Source: a virus. Taken from it: DNA of 39,698 nt. A program made the translations under genes and the position numbers. Within the stretch, counting starts at the first letter, position 1, and every line of letters starts with the position of its first letter. Positions 4,964 to 13,542 of this stretch are shown piece by piece. The DNA lies in IMG/VR virus record IMGVR_UViG_3300034375_007237, positions 1 through 39,698 of that record. The stretch is one strand, 5' to 3'. A model generated the notes under the pieces. It saw only the letters and a list, made by a program, of their open reading frames with translations, was not told the DNA's origin and did no database searches.

Positions 4964-7261
4964 TTAAACTGCACAGGATTCACACTCTCCCTCCTCGGCT
5001 GTACTTAACTCACTTAACAGATTTTGTAGATTGGGTTTGTCTTCTTGCACTTCATCAGTCTTAATGTCGTAAGTATTTTGATAGTAAGAAGTCTTCCACC
5101 CGTACTTATATGTAGTCAATAGGTCATTTGCCATGACTGAAACTGGCACTTCATTATCAGGATAATTCTCTGGATTGTAACTCCAATTACCAGATATCGC
5201 CTGATCGAAGAATTTTTGCATTACAGACACTACATGTACGTATCCCTTATTGTCAGGCATTTCCCACAATAGGGTGTAATTATTCTTCAAGGAATGATAC
5301 TGCGGAACAATCTGCTTAAGAGGCCCTTTCTTGGATTTCTTAATGGACAGGTATCCTCTAGGTGGCTCGATTCCATTGGTTGCGTTTGACACAACGGAAC
5401 TGCTCTCTGAAGGCATTTGTGCGGACAACGTGCTGTGCCTGAGTCCTGACTCCAAGATAGATGCTCTAAGACTTTCCCAATCATGTTCCAACTTATTCTC
5501 TACAATCTCATCTACATCCTTCTTGTATGTATCAATCGGAAGAATGCCATCAGCATACTTGGTACGTCCAAAGTATTCACAATGCCCTTTCTCTTTAGCA
5601 AGTTGATTGGATGCTTTCAGAAGATAATACTGGAAGGATTCAGAGAGTCCATGAACTGCGTCCCATGCCTCTTGGGAATTATAGTTAAATCCAAGTTTTG
5701 CCAAATAGTGAGCCAACCCGATAAACCCTATACCAAGCGAACGACGTGCCTTGGTGGCGATTTCGGCTGCCTTAATGGGATAGTTTTGATAGTCAATCAA
5801 CTCATCAAGAGAGCGGACAGAAAGATCACAAAGTTCCTCAAGTTCTTCATCGGACTTAACTTTACCAACGTTGATTGCAGAAAGAATGCACAGAGCAATC
5901 TCACCAAACTCATCGTCGATATGATTAATTGGATAAGTGGGAAGAGTAATCTCTTGGCAGAGATTAGACATGTTTACTTTATCCTTGAAAGAAGAGTGTG
6001 AGTTGCAGTGATCGATATTCATGATATAGATGCGACCCGTCTCTGCCCTCTCTTTCAGGAGATCCAGAATGAGTTCTTGAGCTCCAATAGTCTTTCTTGG
6101 GACAGATGAATCTCGTTCATAACCCACATATAACTCGTCAAATCTATCAGTGCCAAAAGCATCATACAAACCAGGAACATCGTGCGGAGAGAAGAGTGAG
6201 ATTTCTCCGTTTTGAATGAATCGTTCATAGAAGATTTTGCTGATTTGGATTGAGTAATCTAGTTTGCGAACACGATTGTCCTCTGTACCTTTATTATTCT
6301 TGAGAACAAGAATATCTTCTATCTCTTGGTGCCAGATGGGGAAGTGGACTGTTGCGCTTCCACCTCTGATGCCATTTTGTGTGCAGCATCGGACAGTTGC
6401 TTCAAACTTTTTGAGAAATGGAATAACGCCTGTGTGCTGAACCTCACCGCCTCTGATTTTGCTGTTGATGCCACGGATTCTACCTGCGTTGATACCGATA
6501 CCCGCCCTTTGTGCAACATATCTGCCAATAGCCATATCGCTACTAAAGATACTATCGAGGGTGTCATCAGCGTCAATAAGGACACAGCTAGCAAATTGTC
6601 GAAGTGGAGTTCTAACCCCCGCCATGATAGGTGTGGGAATGTTGATTTTGTGCTTGCTGATTGCGTCGTAGTATCGTTTGACATAAGAGAGTCGGGTTTC
6701 TTTTGGATACTCTGCAAAAATAGTCAGAGCAATCATGATGTACATGAATTGCGGAGTTTCATATACTCCACCAGAACTTCTATCCTGTACCAAGTACTTA
6801 TCAACTACCTGGCGCAAGCCAGCATAGGTAAACAAGAAATCACGATCGTGATCAATAAAACTATTTACCTTTTCAATCTCTTCCTTTGAATACTTTGTAA
6901 AAATATCTTTATCATATACATCAACATTAGTACATGAAAGAATATGCTCTTCCAAATGCGGAAGTTCTCTCATCTTCCCGTAAAGACTTTTTCGAAGTGC
7001 AAAGAGTAAGAGTCGTGCAGCAACGAACTGATAGTTAGGATGATCAAGGTCGATAAGATCGCTGGCACTACGAATAAGGATTTCTTGAATTTCTCCAGTG
7101 GTGATACCATTATAAAACTGAATACCAGATTTCATCTCAACTTGACTTGCAGAAACACCTGCAAGTCCCTTTGTTGCCTCTTCAACCATCAAGTGCATCT
7201 TGTCCAAGTCAAGAGACTCAATTCTTCCATCACGCTTTTTAACTTTGGTGCCGTTACTCAT
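4964..7261 (-). CDS. nrdA: Ribonucleotide reductase class Ia large subunit NrdA
   Basis: The 765-residue catalytic subunit has an N-terminal ATP-cone (VKKRDGRIESLDLDKMHLMV), the redox Cys in RQFASC (C226) with its partner Cys near 458, the active-site loop N433-C435-E437 in MSNLCQEITLP, and a C-terminal CESCAV that provides the shuttle cysteines. The length matches the E. coli/T4 enzyme. It reduces NDPs to dNDPs together with NrdB. The start overlaps the primase stop as ATGA. It shares a transcript with primase and nrdB, linking precursor supply to replication. Confidence 0.97.
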   Translation of the reverse strand: MSNGTKVKKRDGRIESLDLDKMHLMVEEATKGLAGVSASQVEMKSGIQFYNGITTGEIQEILIRSASDLIDLDHPNYQFVAARLLLFALRKSLYGKMRELPHLEEHILSCTNVDVYDKDIFTKYSKEEIEKVNSFIDHDRDFLFTYAGLRQVVDKYLVQDRSSGGVYETPQFMYIMIALTIFAEYPKETRLSYVKRYYDAISKHKINIPTPIMAGVRTPLRQFASCVLIDADDTLDSIFSSDMAIGRYVAQRAGIGINAGRIRGINSKIRGGEVQHTGVIPFLKKFEATVRCCTQNGIRGGSATVHFPIWHQEIEDILVLKNNKGTEDNRVRKLDYSIQISKIFYERFIQNGEISLFSPHDVPGLYDAFGTDRFDELYVGYERDSSVPRKTIGAQELILDLLKERAETGRIYIMNIDHCNSHSSFKDKVNMSNLCQEITLPTYPINHIDDEFGEIALCILSAINVGKVKSDEELEELCDLSVRSLDELIDYQNYPIKAAEIATKARRSLGIGFIGLAHYLAKLGFNYNSQEAWDAVHGLSESFQYYLLKASNQLAKEKGHCEYFGRTKYADGILPIDTYKKDVDEIVENKLEHDWESLRASILESGLRHSTLSAQMPSESSSVVSNATNGIEPPRGYLSIKKSKKGPLKQIVPQYHSLKNNYTLLWEMPDNKGYVHVVSVMQKFFDQAISGNWSYNPENYPDNEVPVSVMANDLLTTYKYGWKTSYYQNTYDIKTDEVQEDKPNLQNLLSELSTAEEGECESCAV

Positions 7262-8235
7262 ATTTTCTTCCAGGTGGTAAATTTAAGTTTTGCTTCTAAT
7301 CCAGAGTATGTATTTGATTCTATCACAGACTGAACATCAAGTCCAGACATAACCATATCATTAATATCTTTTTCAGTTATGTTAGATGGCCAGATGACAA
7401 TCTTTTCTCCAGAGTTGATTGTTTTGTCAATTCGATTGAGGATTTCTCTATTGCGTGGTTCGTTATCATAGATATACACAGGATTGCTAATCCCCCAGTT
7501 GCTAATATCAGCATCAGCTCCACACATAGCAATCGCATTGCAAATGAATGTGCTGTCGAATGGTCCTTCTGTAACATAGACTGGAGAGTCTCTTCGGATT
7601 GTATCAAGTCCATAGATTTTTGGTGCATTTTCATTAAACATCACAGTGATATATTTAACAGACTTTGGATTGTTAAAATCCAAACTCCTTCCCTGAATAC
7701 CAATTAAGTTTTGATTATAAAACAAAGGAATAATAATCCTTGCTTCATCATATTTTGTATCCTCAAAGGTAGGTTTGATTGTGTTTACCCACTCTTTAAA
7801 CTTCTCTGCATAATAAAATTGGTTAGAGTCAAGTTTCCTGCCACTCAGATATCCATCTGCAGTTGGATTCTCAGACGCTTTTGGTAGGTTAATTTTTTGC
7901 TTGAACTTTGGTGCTTCAAAATTAAATTTTGGCTCATCAACGACAAAATTCCTACCAGTGTTTCCTTTCTTAAACTTCTCTAGAGAATATTGCTTGTGTA
8001 TAACAGGATCCAACTGCTTCAAAAAGTTACTAAAAGACATTGAAGTGCCACAATTATGACACTTAAAGTTGGTATTTGCCTTTACAGAGTAAATATATCC
8101 CCTCGTTTTGTTTTTGTTACGTTGGGAGTCCCCACAGATAGGGCAGCGGAAGTTGTAGAGATCCGCCTTTACTCTTTTAAATTTTTCTAAACGGGGAGAT
8201 AAGAGTCCAATAAATTTGGAATCAATGTGATCCAT
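7258..8235 (-). CDS. 61: DNA primase (T4 gp61-like)
   Basis: The 325-residue primase synthesises RNA primers with helicase gp41. An N-terminal zinc-binding domain is seen as CPIC (31-34) and CHNC (59-62), followed by a linker and a TOPRIM domain recognisable from PVYVTEGPFDSTFICNA and the later VYIYDNEPRN acidic motif. The zinc fold and TOPRIM order are those of DnaG/gp61 enzymes. The start overlaps the upstream coiled-coil gene by 14 bases and its stop overlaps nrdA as ATGA. Confidence 0.93.
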   Translation of the reverse strand: MDHIDSKFIGLLSPRLEKFKRVKADLYNFRCPICGDSQRNKNKTRGYIYSVKANTNFKCHNCGTSMSFSNFLKQLDPVIHKQYSLEKFKKGNTGRNFVVDEPKFNFEAPKFKQKINLPKASENPTADGYLSGRKLDSNQFYYAEKFKEWVNTIKPTFEDTKYDEARIIIPLFYNQNLIGIQGRSLDFNNPKSVKYITVMFNENAPKIYGLDTIRRDSPVYVTEGPFDSTFICNAIAMCGADADISNWGISNPVYIYDNEPRNREILNRIDKTINSGEKIVIWPSNITEKDINDMVMSGLDVQSVIESNTYSGLEAKLKFTTWKKI

Positions 8236-8623
8236 TCACAAAAGCAATCGCTGGTGCCATTATAGCATTTCCAGACGAAGTTATCAATGGTTTAAGGGTT
8301 TTAATTGCTTGTGGATTGGTAAAGGCTATAACTGCTCCCAATACTCCGATAGCAACCCAAAGTTTCCGTTCAAGTTTTGATAATCTTGTAACAACGCCGT
8401 CATGATCGCTGTCCATTTTATCACGCAATTTGTCGATTTTATCAAACAATATTGAGTCGATTTCTTCTTGTTTACTGATTCTTTCTTCATGGACGGCAAG
8501 CATCCGCGACACATTATTATTTACCTCAGCAATCTTTTCAATTGCAGCATCTAACTTAGAGACAACTGACTCAAAGTTCTGTAATCTTTCTTCTAGTACT
8601 GCAACCTTAACTTGCTCTGCCAT
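8222..8623 (-). CDS. Coiled-coil protein with C-terminal membrane segment, 133 aa
   Basis: Residues 1-88 form a long heptad-patterned coiled coil (VAVLEERLQNFESVVSKLDA onward), followed by a hydrophobic segment (about 89-103, WVAIGVLGAVIAF) and an Ala/Ile-rich tail. The layout resembles conserved cyanophage proteins of unknown function, and also small phage membrane-anchored coiled-coil proteins. It overlaps the structural-type 70-residue gene upstream by 17 bases and primase downstream by 14. Function unknown. Confidence 0.7.
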   Translation of the reverse strand: MAEQVKVAVLEERLQNFESVVSKLDAAIEKIAEVNNNVSRMLAVHEERISKQEEIDSILFDKIDKLRDKMDSDHDGVVTRLSKLERKLWVAIGVLGAVIAFTNPQAIKTLKPLITSSGNAIMAPAIAFVNGSH

Positions 8624-8819
8624 CTTGGGGAGTCCACATCTTTCTTAGACCCTTTTGGTAGATATATCTTTTTCTTTTTCTCCTTCTGACTGGAGGATCA
8701 TCTCCAGCTTCAGCAGTTCCAGCAATTTTACCACCAGCAAGAGAGTTCGTTGGAACCTCTTCATAGAGATAAGAACGAACAATATCTATAATTTTATCAA
8801 GGTTTTCTTTTTTCATCAT
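8607..8819 (-). CDS. Conserved cyanophage protein, 70 aa, possible virion protein
   Basis: The protein has a helical N terminus, a Gly/Ala/Pro-rich middle (NSLAGGKIAGTAEAGDDPP) and a very basic stretch (VRRRKRKRYIYQKG). The middle motif recurs in small proteins that I associate with cyanomyovirus structural regions. The basic tail suggests contact with DNA or RNA. The start uses a tandem ATGATG at 8819/8816. It overlaps the 130-residue gene upstream by 23 bases and the coiled-coil gene downstream by 17. Confidence 0.6.
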   Translation of the reverse strand: MMKKENLDKIIDIVRSYLYEEVPTNSLAGGKIAGTAEAGDDPPVRRRKRKRYIYQKGLRKMWTPQDGRAS

Positions 8820-9189
8820 AGATTTTGTTTAGTTCTGAAAGACAGTAATCATCTAGTTCAATATCATGAATATAACACTTTGGATAACTAGGAAGTTTGT
8901 TCAAAAACACAACAAATGTTTTAATGGAATTCCACAAATCCTCCTCAATCTTAAAAAACAACATTGGAGTAGTTGCTTCACCAAAGATATTATAAAGAAT
9001 AATAAAATGATTAAGAAGAAGGTGAGTTTTTAGCTCACCTGTATTCTTATATCTTTTCAATAATCTTTTGATATATTTGAAATGATTTAAATCTTTCTCA
9101 AAATCTTCTTTTGTTACCGCCTGAGGATTTTCATAATTTTTAATTGCGAATAAAAGGAAATTATCCCCATTCAACTCATTAAATATCAT
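8797..9189 (-). CDS. Hypothetical protein, 130 aa
   Basis: A soluble, mainly helical protein with many Lys, Asn and aromatic residues (MIFNELNGDNFLLFAIKNYE at the start, DYCLSELNKIYDEKRKP at the end). No catalytic motif is visible. It follows the 187-residue late protein by 7 bases and probably shares its TATAAATA-driven transcript, so a role in the virion or its assembly is inferred only from neighbourhood. Confidence 0.65.
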   Translation of the reverse strand: MIFNELNGDNFLLFAIKNYENPQAVTKEDFEKDLNHFKYIKRLLKRYKNTGELKTHLLLNHFIILYNIFGEATTPMLFFKIEEDLWNSIKTFVVFLNKLPSYPKCYIHDIELDDYCLSELNKIYDEKRKP

Positions 9190-9196
9190 ACATCAA

Positions 9197-9760
9197 TCAG
9201 TTTGCGTCAACAATATTAGGATAAGAAGGAGTATTACCAGTTTCAATACCAGACATGGCAACAAGAATTTCCTTCTTGACTCTCAGGTTTCCTGCGTTAT
9301 CAACATAAGTTGTAACACCAACCCAACCAACACCGACTTCATAAGTAGTTGCGTTTGCGTCTTGAGCTCCAGCAGTTGAGATGCCATAAACTCTAGCAGA
9401 GAAATCATTTCCGATTGCCTGCGACTCACTGTAGTGCGAATCAACGATGGTGTACTTAGGAAGTTGTGAACCTTGGAATGATGTTCCAGCGATAGCAGCA
9501 CCACTCAGTCCAGCAGTTGAACCAATGGTTAATTGAGTTGTGCTAGCGATACTTACAACTACCGCATCACCGAAATAGGTTCCTGGCTTCTCCATGGAAC
9601 CAAAACGAATCACATCTCCCTCTTGAATTGAACCCGTCTCACCGAACAGAGTTCCAGAACCAGGAGATTCTAAGTTAGAACCAGTAACGATACCAGTTGC
9701 ATAATTTAGAGTAACGGTGCCCTGCGCGTCACGATTGTCATTATTGCCCCAGAGTGCCAT
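9197..9760 (-). CDS. Putative virion structural protein, 187 aa
   Basis: The sequence is Gly/Thr/Ser-rich and beta-strand patterned (MALWGNNDNRDAQGTVTLNY, TGIVTGSNLESPGSGTLFGE), without Cys and with few Lys, as in phage capsid-decorating or tail proteins. Its short repeated strand units suggest a beta-sandwich. A perfect TATAAATA late promoter lies 35 bases upstream and directly follows a strong terminator, so it is the first gene of its own late unit. It matches proteins labelled structural in cyanomyoviruses by recollection. The exact location in the virion is not known. Confidence 0.7.
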   Translation of the reverse strand: MALWGNNDNRDAQGTVTLNYATGIVTGSNLESPGSGTLFGETGSIQEGDVIRFGSMEKPGTYFGDAVVVSIASTTQLTIGSTAGLSGAAIAGTSFQGSQLPKYTIVDSHYSESQAIGNDFSARVYGISTAGAQDANATTYEVGVGWVGVTTYVDNAGNLRVKKEILVAMSGIETGNTPSYPNIVDAN

Positions 9761-9794
9761 GTCTTTCTTCCGAATAAATTTATTTGCTATAAGA

Positions 9795-9802
9795 TATTTA
9801 TA
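9795..9802 (-). promoter_or_regulatory. T4-type late promoter (TATAAATA)
   Basis: A perfect late consensus on the minus strand, 35 bases before the 187-residue structural-type gene and contiguous with the T tract of the preceding terminator. Confidence 0.75.
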
Positions 9803-9836
9803 AAAATAGGATACCCTGAAATTAGGATATCCTATT
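9802..9836 (-). terminator. Rho-independent terminator fused to the late promoter
   Basis: AATAGGATATCC and GGGTATCCTATT form a 12-bp stem with one G-U pair and an 8-base loop. They are followed by TTTT, which leads straight into TATAAATA. It ends the 68-residue gene transcript. Confidence 0.8.
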
Positions 9837-9839
9837 GGA

Positions 9840-10046
9840 TTATTCTTCGCCTTCGCGTGTTCTAATCGCTTTAGCTACAACTTCTAAAAGTTGATCGTCC
9901 ATTTCAGTTTTAGTCAATTTAACTGCTTTGCCAAGGATAACCAGGCAAATTTCGATTAACTTTTCGCCCAGTTCCTCATTTTCAGGAATCTTGGCAACTG
10001 CATCAGAAATTACTTTCGATGCTAATGGGAGTAAAAATGAAAGCAT
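9840..10046 (-). CDS. Hypothetical protein, 68 aa
   Basis: The ATG at 10046 is preceded by GAGGT at 5 bases, better than the TTG at 10058. The protein starts with a hydrophobic segment (MLSFLLPLASKVISDAVAKI) and continues as amphipathic helices with acidic and basic faces. No family is recognised. A terminator lies 4 bases after its stop, so it is the last gene of a transcript that begins at or before the 711-residue gene. Confidence 0.6.
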   Translation of the reverse strand: MLSFLLPLASKVISDAVAKIPENEELGEKLIEICLVILGKAVKLTKTEMDDQLLEVVAKAIRTREGEE

Positions 10047-10077
10047 GATGAACCTCAATAGGTATACAAACTATATA

Positions 10078-12213
10078 TCAAATATCTTTCTTTTTCTGAA
10101 GAGATTGTTCTCTTCTCTTAGAAATCATTAAGTCAATTTTAGTTTTTTTCTTCTGAAGAGCAAGTTCTTCAGGAGACATTGGCATTTCAGTTGCACCCTC
10201 TTTTACTTCTTTCTTTTCAGGAAGTCCTTTGTGCTTGGTTTTAGCAAAGTCTTTTGCTTCCTTTCCAGTCATTGAAGCAGCTGCTTTTGCAACTTCAGGT
10301 GATGGTGCTGCCATCTTTCCTTTCTTAGTTGCATAAACCATTCCCATAAAGCGTTGTTGTGCTTTAGAGAGTGCCTTCTCATCAATCTGCTCAACACCTT
10401 CAACATACTGAGAACGATACTTGCCACCAGTCTTCTTGTGAGTATCAGCAAGTTCTGCTGCTCTTGCGTCAGCATACTTCTTACTCTTCACAGGTTTACC
10501 AATCTTCTTCTCCTTGCCACCATCAGGAGAACCCATCACTTGAAAAGGCATTTCATCAAGTTGTTCTCCTTCAGGTTCATAAGAACTATAGATACCTGCT
10601 TTCATTCCTCTATACTGCTTTTCCATAGCAGCAAGAGCAGCCTTCTTGTCCTTTCTTTCGTTGGATCTTTTGAGTCTTTCCTTAGACTCTCCTGGTTTTC
10701 TGCCAAGATACCTTCTTCTCTGAAGATCTGTCAACTCTTCAATCTGCTCCACTTCTTCTTTCTGTGATTTTCTTTTTCTTTCATCACGATCATACCAAGT
10801 CTCTTTCTTTTTGGGGTTATCTTGAGACTTTTTTGTCTGAGGAGATACCATGTAGATTTCATCCACATTCTCAACTTCTTCCTTTGCTGTTGTTTTAGCA
10901 GCAGGACTCCTGTATTTGTCTGCCTTAGATGCTTTTTCAGAAGCAGCAGCACCACTGTATGATTTCTTTTTGTTTTCAGCAGCATTCTTTTTGATTTCTC
11001 TATTCAGAAGTGCTTGCTTCAGTTTCATTCTTTTGCTGAGAGCAGGAGGATTTCCTACTGCCTTAGCCATAGTCATTCCAATTCCTTCTTCAATCTCATT
11101 TTCCTCACTCATGCGCTTGGCAACTTTCTCTGCCTGCTTCTTAATGAATCCTTTTACACTTTTCTTTGCTTTTCCAGGAGCATCAGCAACTGCTTGACGT
11201 GCCTTTCTAGTCTTATAACCAGCAGTTTGTGCTACTTCTCTACCTTTATTATATGCAGCAACTTGTGCTTTTGCTGATGCATATTTTGCCGACTTCTTAG
11301 CAGCACCAATTTTTTCACCTACCTTTCTTCTCAGATATCTAAGGCGTCCCTTTGCCTTCTTCATCACATCGTCTTTCTTGGTTGGAGTATCATGTCCAAA
11401 AGTAACCTTTGCTTCAGTTAGTGCATACTCAATTGCTTCTTCAATATCATCTTCACCATAACCTTCCTCAAGAAGTTCATCATATACACTTTCAACAACA
11501 AAATCAAACTCATCAATCTCAACCATTTCAATCAAGGTTGCACCAATTTCCTCAAGTGCTTCGCCCAGAGTAGGATTGATTTTGATTTTATTGTTTACTT
11601 TCTTCTCTTTGATTGGTTTGGAATCAATATCATCATCCATTATTTCAGCTAAGTCAGTTCTCCAGTTAGAGAGAGACTCTGCCATTTTAGTTCTAACCTT
11701 CTTCTTACCATCAGGAGAAGGAACAAACTCACCCATTCCTGTTTCTTTGGGATCGTCCTTATCTACATCACCATCGTTGTCAGCATCAATTCTCTTGACT
11801 GCTTTCTTTACCAATCCTTTGAGATTCTTGTCTGGAACTTCATGAGGAGCATGAACTCCCATTTTTGTAACTTCAGCAAGTTCTTTCTCTTCTTTCATTC
11901 TCTTCTTCATCGCCTTGCCAATAGCCTTGCGACGCTTATGAAGATACTTGTCTGACTTATCTGTGTCGCCATCATTATCAATGTCTGCATCCTCTTGTCC
12001 TACTGGATCAAGTGCTTCCATTGCTGCCTTTCTCTTTGCCGCGCTCTTAGCAAGCAGTCTTTCTTTTGCTGCCTGCTGTTCATCCTTAGGAATGTTGAAC
12101 ATATTTCTATCAGTCTTCAACTTCTCTTTAGGAGGTTCAACTTTTGCCTCAGCAACCTGATCTAAATATACCTTCGAAATAGCATTCAAAGGATTAGGAG
12201 CAATTCCAGACAT
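10078..12213 (-). CDS. Large basic protein with EF-hand-like loops, putative internal virion protein
   Basis: The 711-residue protein is extremely Lys/Ala/Glu-rich and mostly helical. Two 12-residue loops fit the EF-hand pattern exactly: D77-x-D79-x-D81-G-D-x-D85-x-x-D88 and D143-x-D145-x-D147-G-D-x-D151-x-x-D154. The middle (about 285-370) is a very basic helical region. A short motif recurs through the C-terminal half: VENVDE (447-452), VEQIEE (488-493), EQLDE (550-554) and VEQIDE (607-612). These resemble the (L/I)-x-E sites cut by T4 prohead protease gp21. A late promoter lies 32 bases upstream. Residues 119-126 (GVHAPHEV) recur in the 236-residue late protein. Head location is inferred. 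Confidence 0.65.
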   Translation of the reverse strand: MSGIAPNPLNAISKVYLDQVAEAKVEPPKEKLKTDRNMFNIPKDEQQAAKERLLAKSAAKRKAAMEALDPVGQEDADIDNDGDTDKSDKYLHKRRKAIGKAMKKRMKEEKELAEVTKMGVHAPHEVPDKNLKGLVKKAVKRIDADNDGDVDKDDPKETGMGEFVPSPDGKKKVRTKMAESLSNWRTDLAEIMDDDIDSKPIKEKKVNNKIKINPTLGEALEEIGATLIEMVEIDEFDFVVESVYDELLEEGYGEDDIEEAIEYALTEAKVTFGHDTPTKKDDVMKKAKGRLRYLRRKVGEKIGAAKKSAKYASAKAQVAAYNKGREVAQTAGYKTRKARQAVADAPGKAKKSVKGFIKKQAEKVAKRMSEENEIEEGIGMTMAKAVGNPPALSKRMKLKQALLNREIKKNAAENKKKSYSGAAASEKASKADKYRSPAAKTTAKEEVENVDEIYMVSPQTKKSQDNPKKKETWYDRDERKRKSQKEEVEQIEELTDLQRRRYLGRKPGESKERLKRSNERKDKKAALAAMEKQYRGMKAGIYSSYEPEGEQLDEMPFQVMGSPDGGKEKKIGKPVKSKKYADARAAELADTHKKTGGKYRSQYVEGVEQIDEKALSKAQQRFMGMVYATKKGKMAAPSPEVAKAAASMTGKEAKDFAKTKHKGLPEKKEVKEGATEMPMSPEELALQKKKTKIDLMISKRREQSLQKKKDI

Positions 12214-12224
12214 GTTAATACTAC

Positions 12225-13511
12225 TTACTTTTTAACCTTATACTTATTTATGAATTCCTTTATATTAACCCCCTTATAAGGTTTGGCTCCTGTTTGAAGA
12301 TTTGTCTTGTCTCCTTTTTCAAATCCAGGAGTAAGTGCTGCAGCATTCTTGAAATATCCACCAGTTCCTTCTAAGGTATTTGGTTTTCCAGGAACTCTCA
12401 TACGACGTTCCATTTTACGCTCAGTATATTCCATAACGTCACGAATCCATGATTTGAACATGTAGTTCTCTTCTGTGACACAAATAAGGTGATTGGTTCC
12501 TCTGCGAATAATTTCACCAATCAATCCAGTATTTAAGTTCTCTACAATATCACCAATTCTATAAATGAATCCATTGACGTATTGCTCACGAAGTCCTCTT
12601 GGATCACACTTAGGTGCAATCTGCCAAAGTTCGGTAACTTCTTTTTTCTTTTTCTTGGAACCCATTCCTTGACGGACTGCATCAAAGAGTGCTCTTGTAT
12701 CTCCATCATCCAATGACTTTGGTGTTCCTCTACGGAAAGAATCAAAGTCATCATCCATAACAGCCTTTCTCATCTTGGATGCTGACATTCCTTCCACACC
12801 TTCAGCATCAGCATCTCTTACACCAGCAGAGATAACACGAATCAAGTCAAAGTCATACAATTCACCATTGTACTTTTGTGCAAGGTTCTCAAACTCTGCT
12901 TGTCTATCAGAACCCACAACAATATTAACGTTTTCGTATCCAGCTTCACTAGCAGCAATCAATACGTTAAAGATTGATTTCATTTCAGCATCATTAATAA
13001 TGTTCTCATCAAAGTCAGGGAACATCTTCTTCATATACGAAATTTTCATGTCAGGATCCAATGGATTCTTCTTAGGATCTTGAGTTCTTGAAGGATAGAT
13101 TTTTAAGTCTCCACCCTCAGACGCTTTCTGTGCTGACTTCAGAAGTTTCTCATGTCCAACTGTTGGTGGATTGAAACGTCCAAACGCAACAGTCAGAGTA
13201 TCAGACATTTCACCTTCTGCTGGAGTTGCTTCAGGTGCTGCTTTAGCTTTTGGTTTTTCTTCTGGTGCAACTTTTGCTTTTGCAGGTTCTGCTGCTTGTG
13301 GTTTTGCAGCAGCAAGTTTCTTTCCAGGTTCTTCTTCTTTCTTTTTATCTTTCTTATCAACAAAAACAAGTTTTCCTTTTTCAGTAGTCGCAACAAAATT
13401 ACCACGAGTGTCCAACCAACCACCGTGGCCATCACTCTTAAGGTTTAACTTCCTCGCCTGCATACTTGCCTGCGATTGTGCCTCACTTAAAAATTGGAAA
13501 AAACTTTTCAT
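12225..13511 (-). CDS. Nucleotidyltransferase-domain protein with capsid-targeting-like N terminus
   Basis: The 428-residue protein begins MKSFFQFLSEAQSQA, strikingly like the capsid-targeting sequence of T4 internal proteins (MKTYQEFIAEA), with a potential gp21 cut after L-S-E. An Ala/Lys/Pro-rich linker (55-101) leads to a cytidylyltransferase-like domain: GRFNPPTVGH (111-120) is a variant of the GxFxPxHxGH nucleotide site with Thr for the first His, and MSASKMRKA (242-250) matches the ISxxxxR-type motif. A C-terminal segment (about 312-350) looks like a KOW/SH3-type barrel. An AATAAATA late promoter lies 24 bases before the start. Transfer of a nucleotide to an unknown substrate is inferred. 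Confidence 0.75.
   Translation of the reverse strand: MKSFFQFLSEAQSQASMQARKLNLKSDGHGGWLDTRGNFVATTEKGKLVFVDKKDKKKEEEPGKKLAAAKPQAAEPAKAKVAPEEKPKAKAAPEATPAEGEMSDTLTVAFGRFNPPTVGHEKLLKSAQKASEGGDLKIYPSRTQDPKKNPLDPDMKISYMKKMFPDFDENIINDAEMKSIFNVLIAASEAGYENVNIVVGSDRQAEFENLAQKYNGELYDFDLIRVISAGVRDADAEGVEGMSASKMRKAVMDDDFDSFRRGTPKSLDDGDTRALFDAVRQGMGSKKKKKEVTELWQIAPKCDPRGLREQYVNGFIYRIGDIVENLNTGLIGEIIRRGTNHLICVTEENYMFKSWIRDVMEYTERKMERRMRVPGKPNTLEGTGGYFKNAAALTPGFEKGDKTNLQTGAKPYKGVNIKEFINKYKVKK
12245..12252 (-). promoter_or_regulatory. T4-type late promoter motif (CATAAATA) for the 711-aa gene
   Basis: CATAAATA on the minus strand, within the last codons of the nucleotidyltransferase gene and 32 bases before the next start. 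Confidence 0.55.
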
Positions 13512-13534
13512 TTATATTGTTAGTCCTTATACTA

Positions 13535-13542
13535 TATTTATT
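13535..13542 (-). promoter_or_regulatory. T4-type late promoter motif (AATAAATA)
   Basis: AATAAATA on the minus strand at the very end of the putative nuclease gene, 24 bases before the nucleotidyltransferase start. Confidence 0.5.

Noticed and set aside
6319-6889. Minus and plus frames of 132 and 187 codons inside nrdA
   Set aside because: They overlap conserved catalytic-domain codons of nrdA, have no ribosome site and no protein-like motifs.
10354-10767. Long plus-strand frames opposite the 711-residue gene (also 10916-11277 and 11576-12160)
   Set aside because: They are antisense shadows of Lys/Glu-rich codons, giving Phe/Leu/Ser-rich translations without ribosome sites. All supported genes lie on the minus strand.
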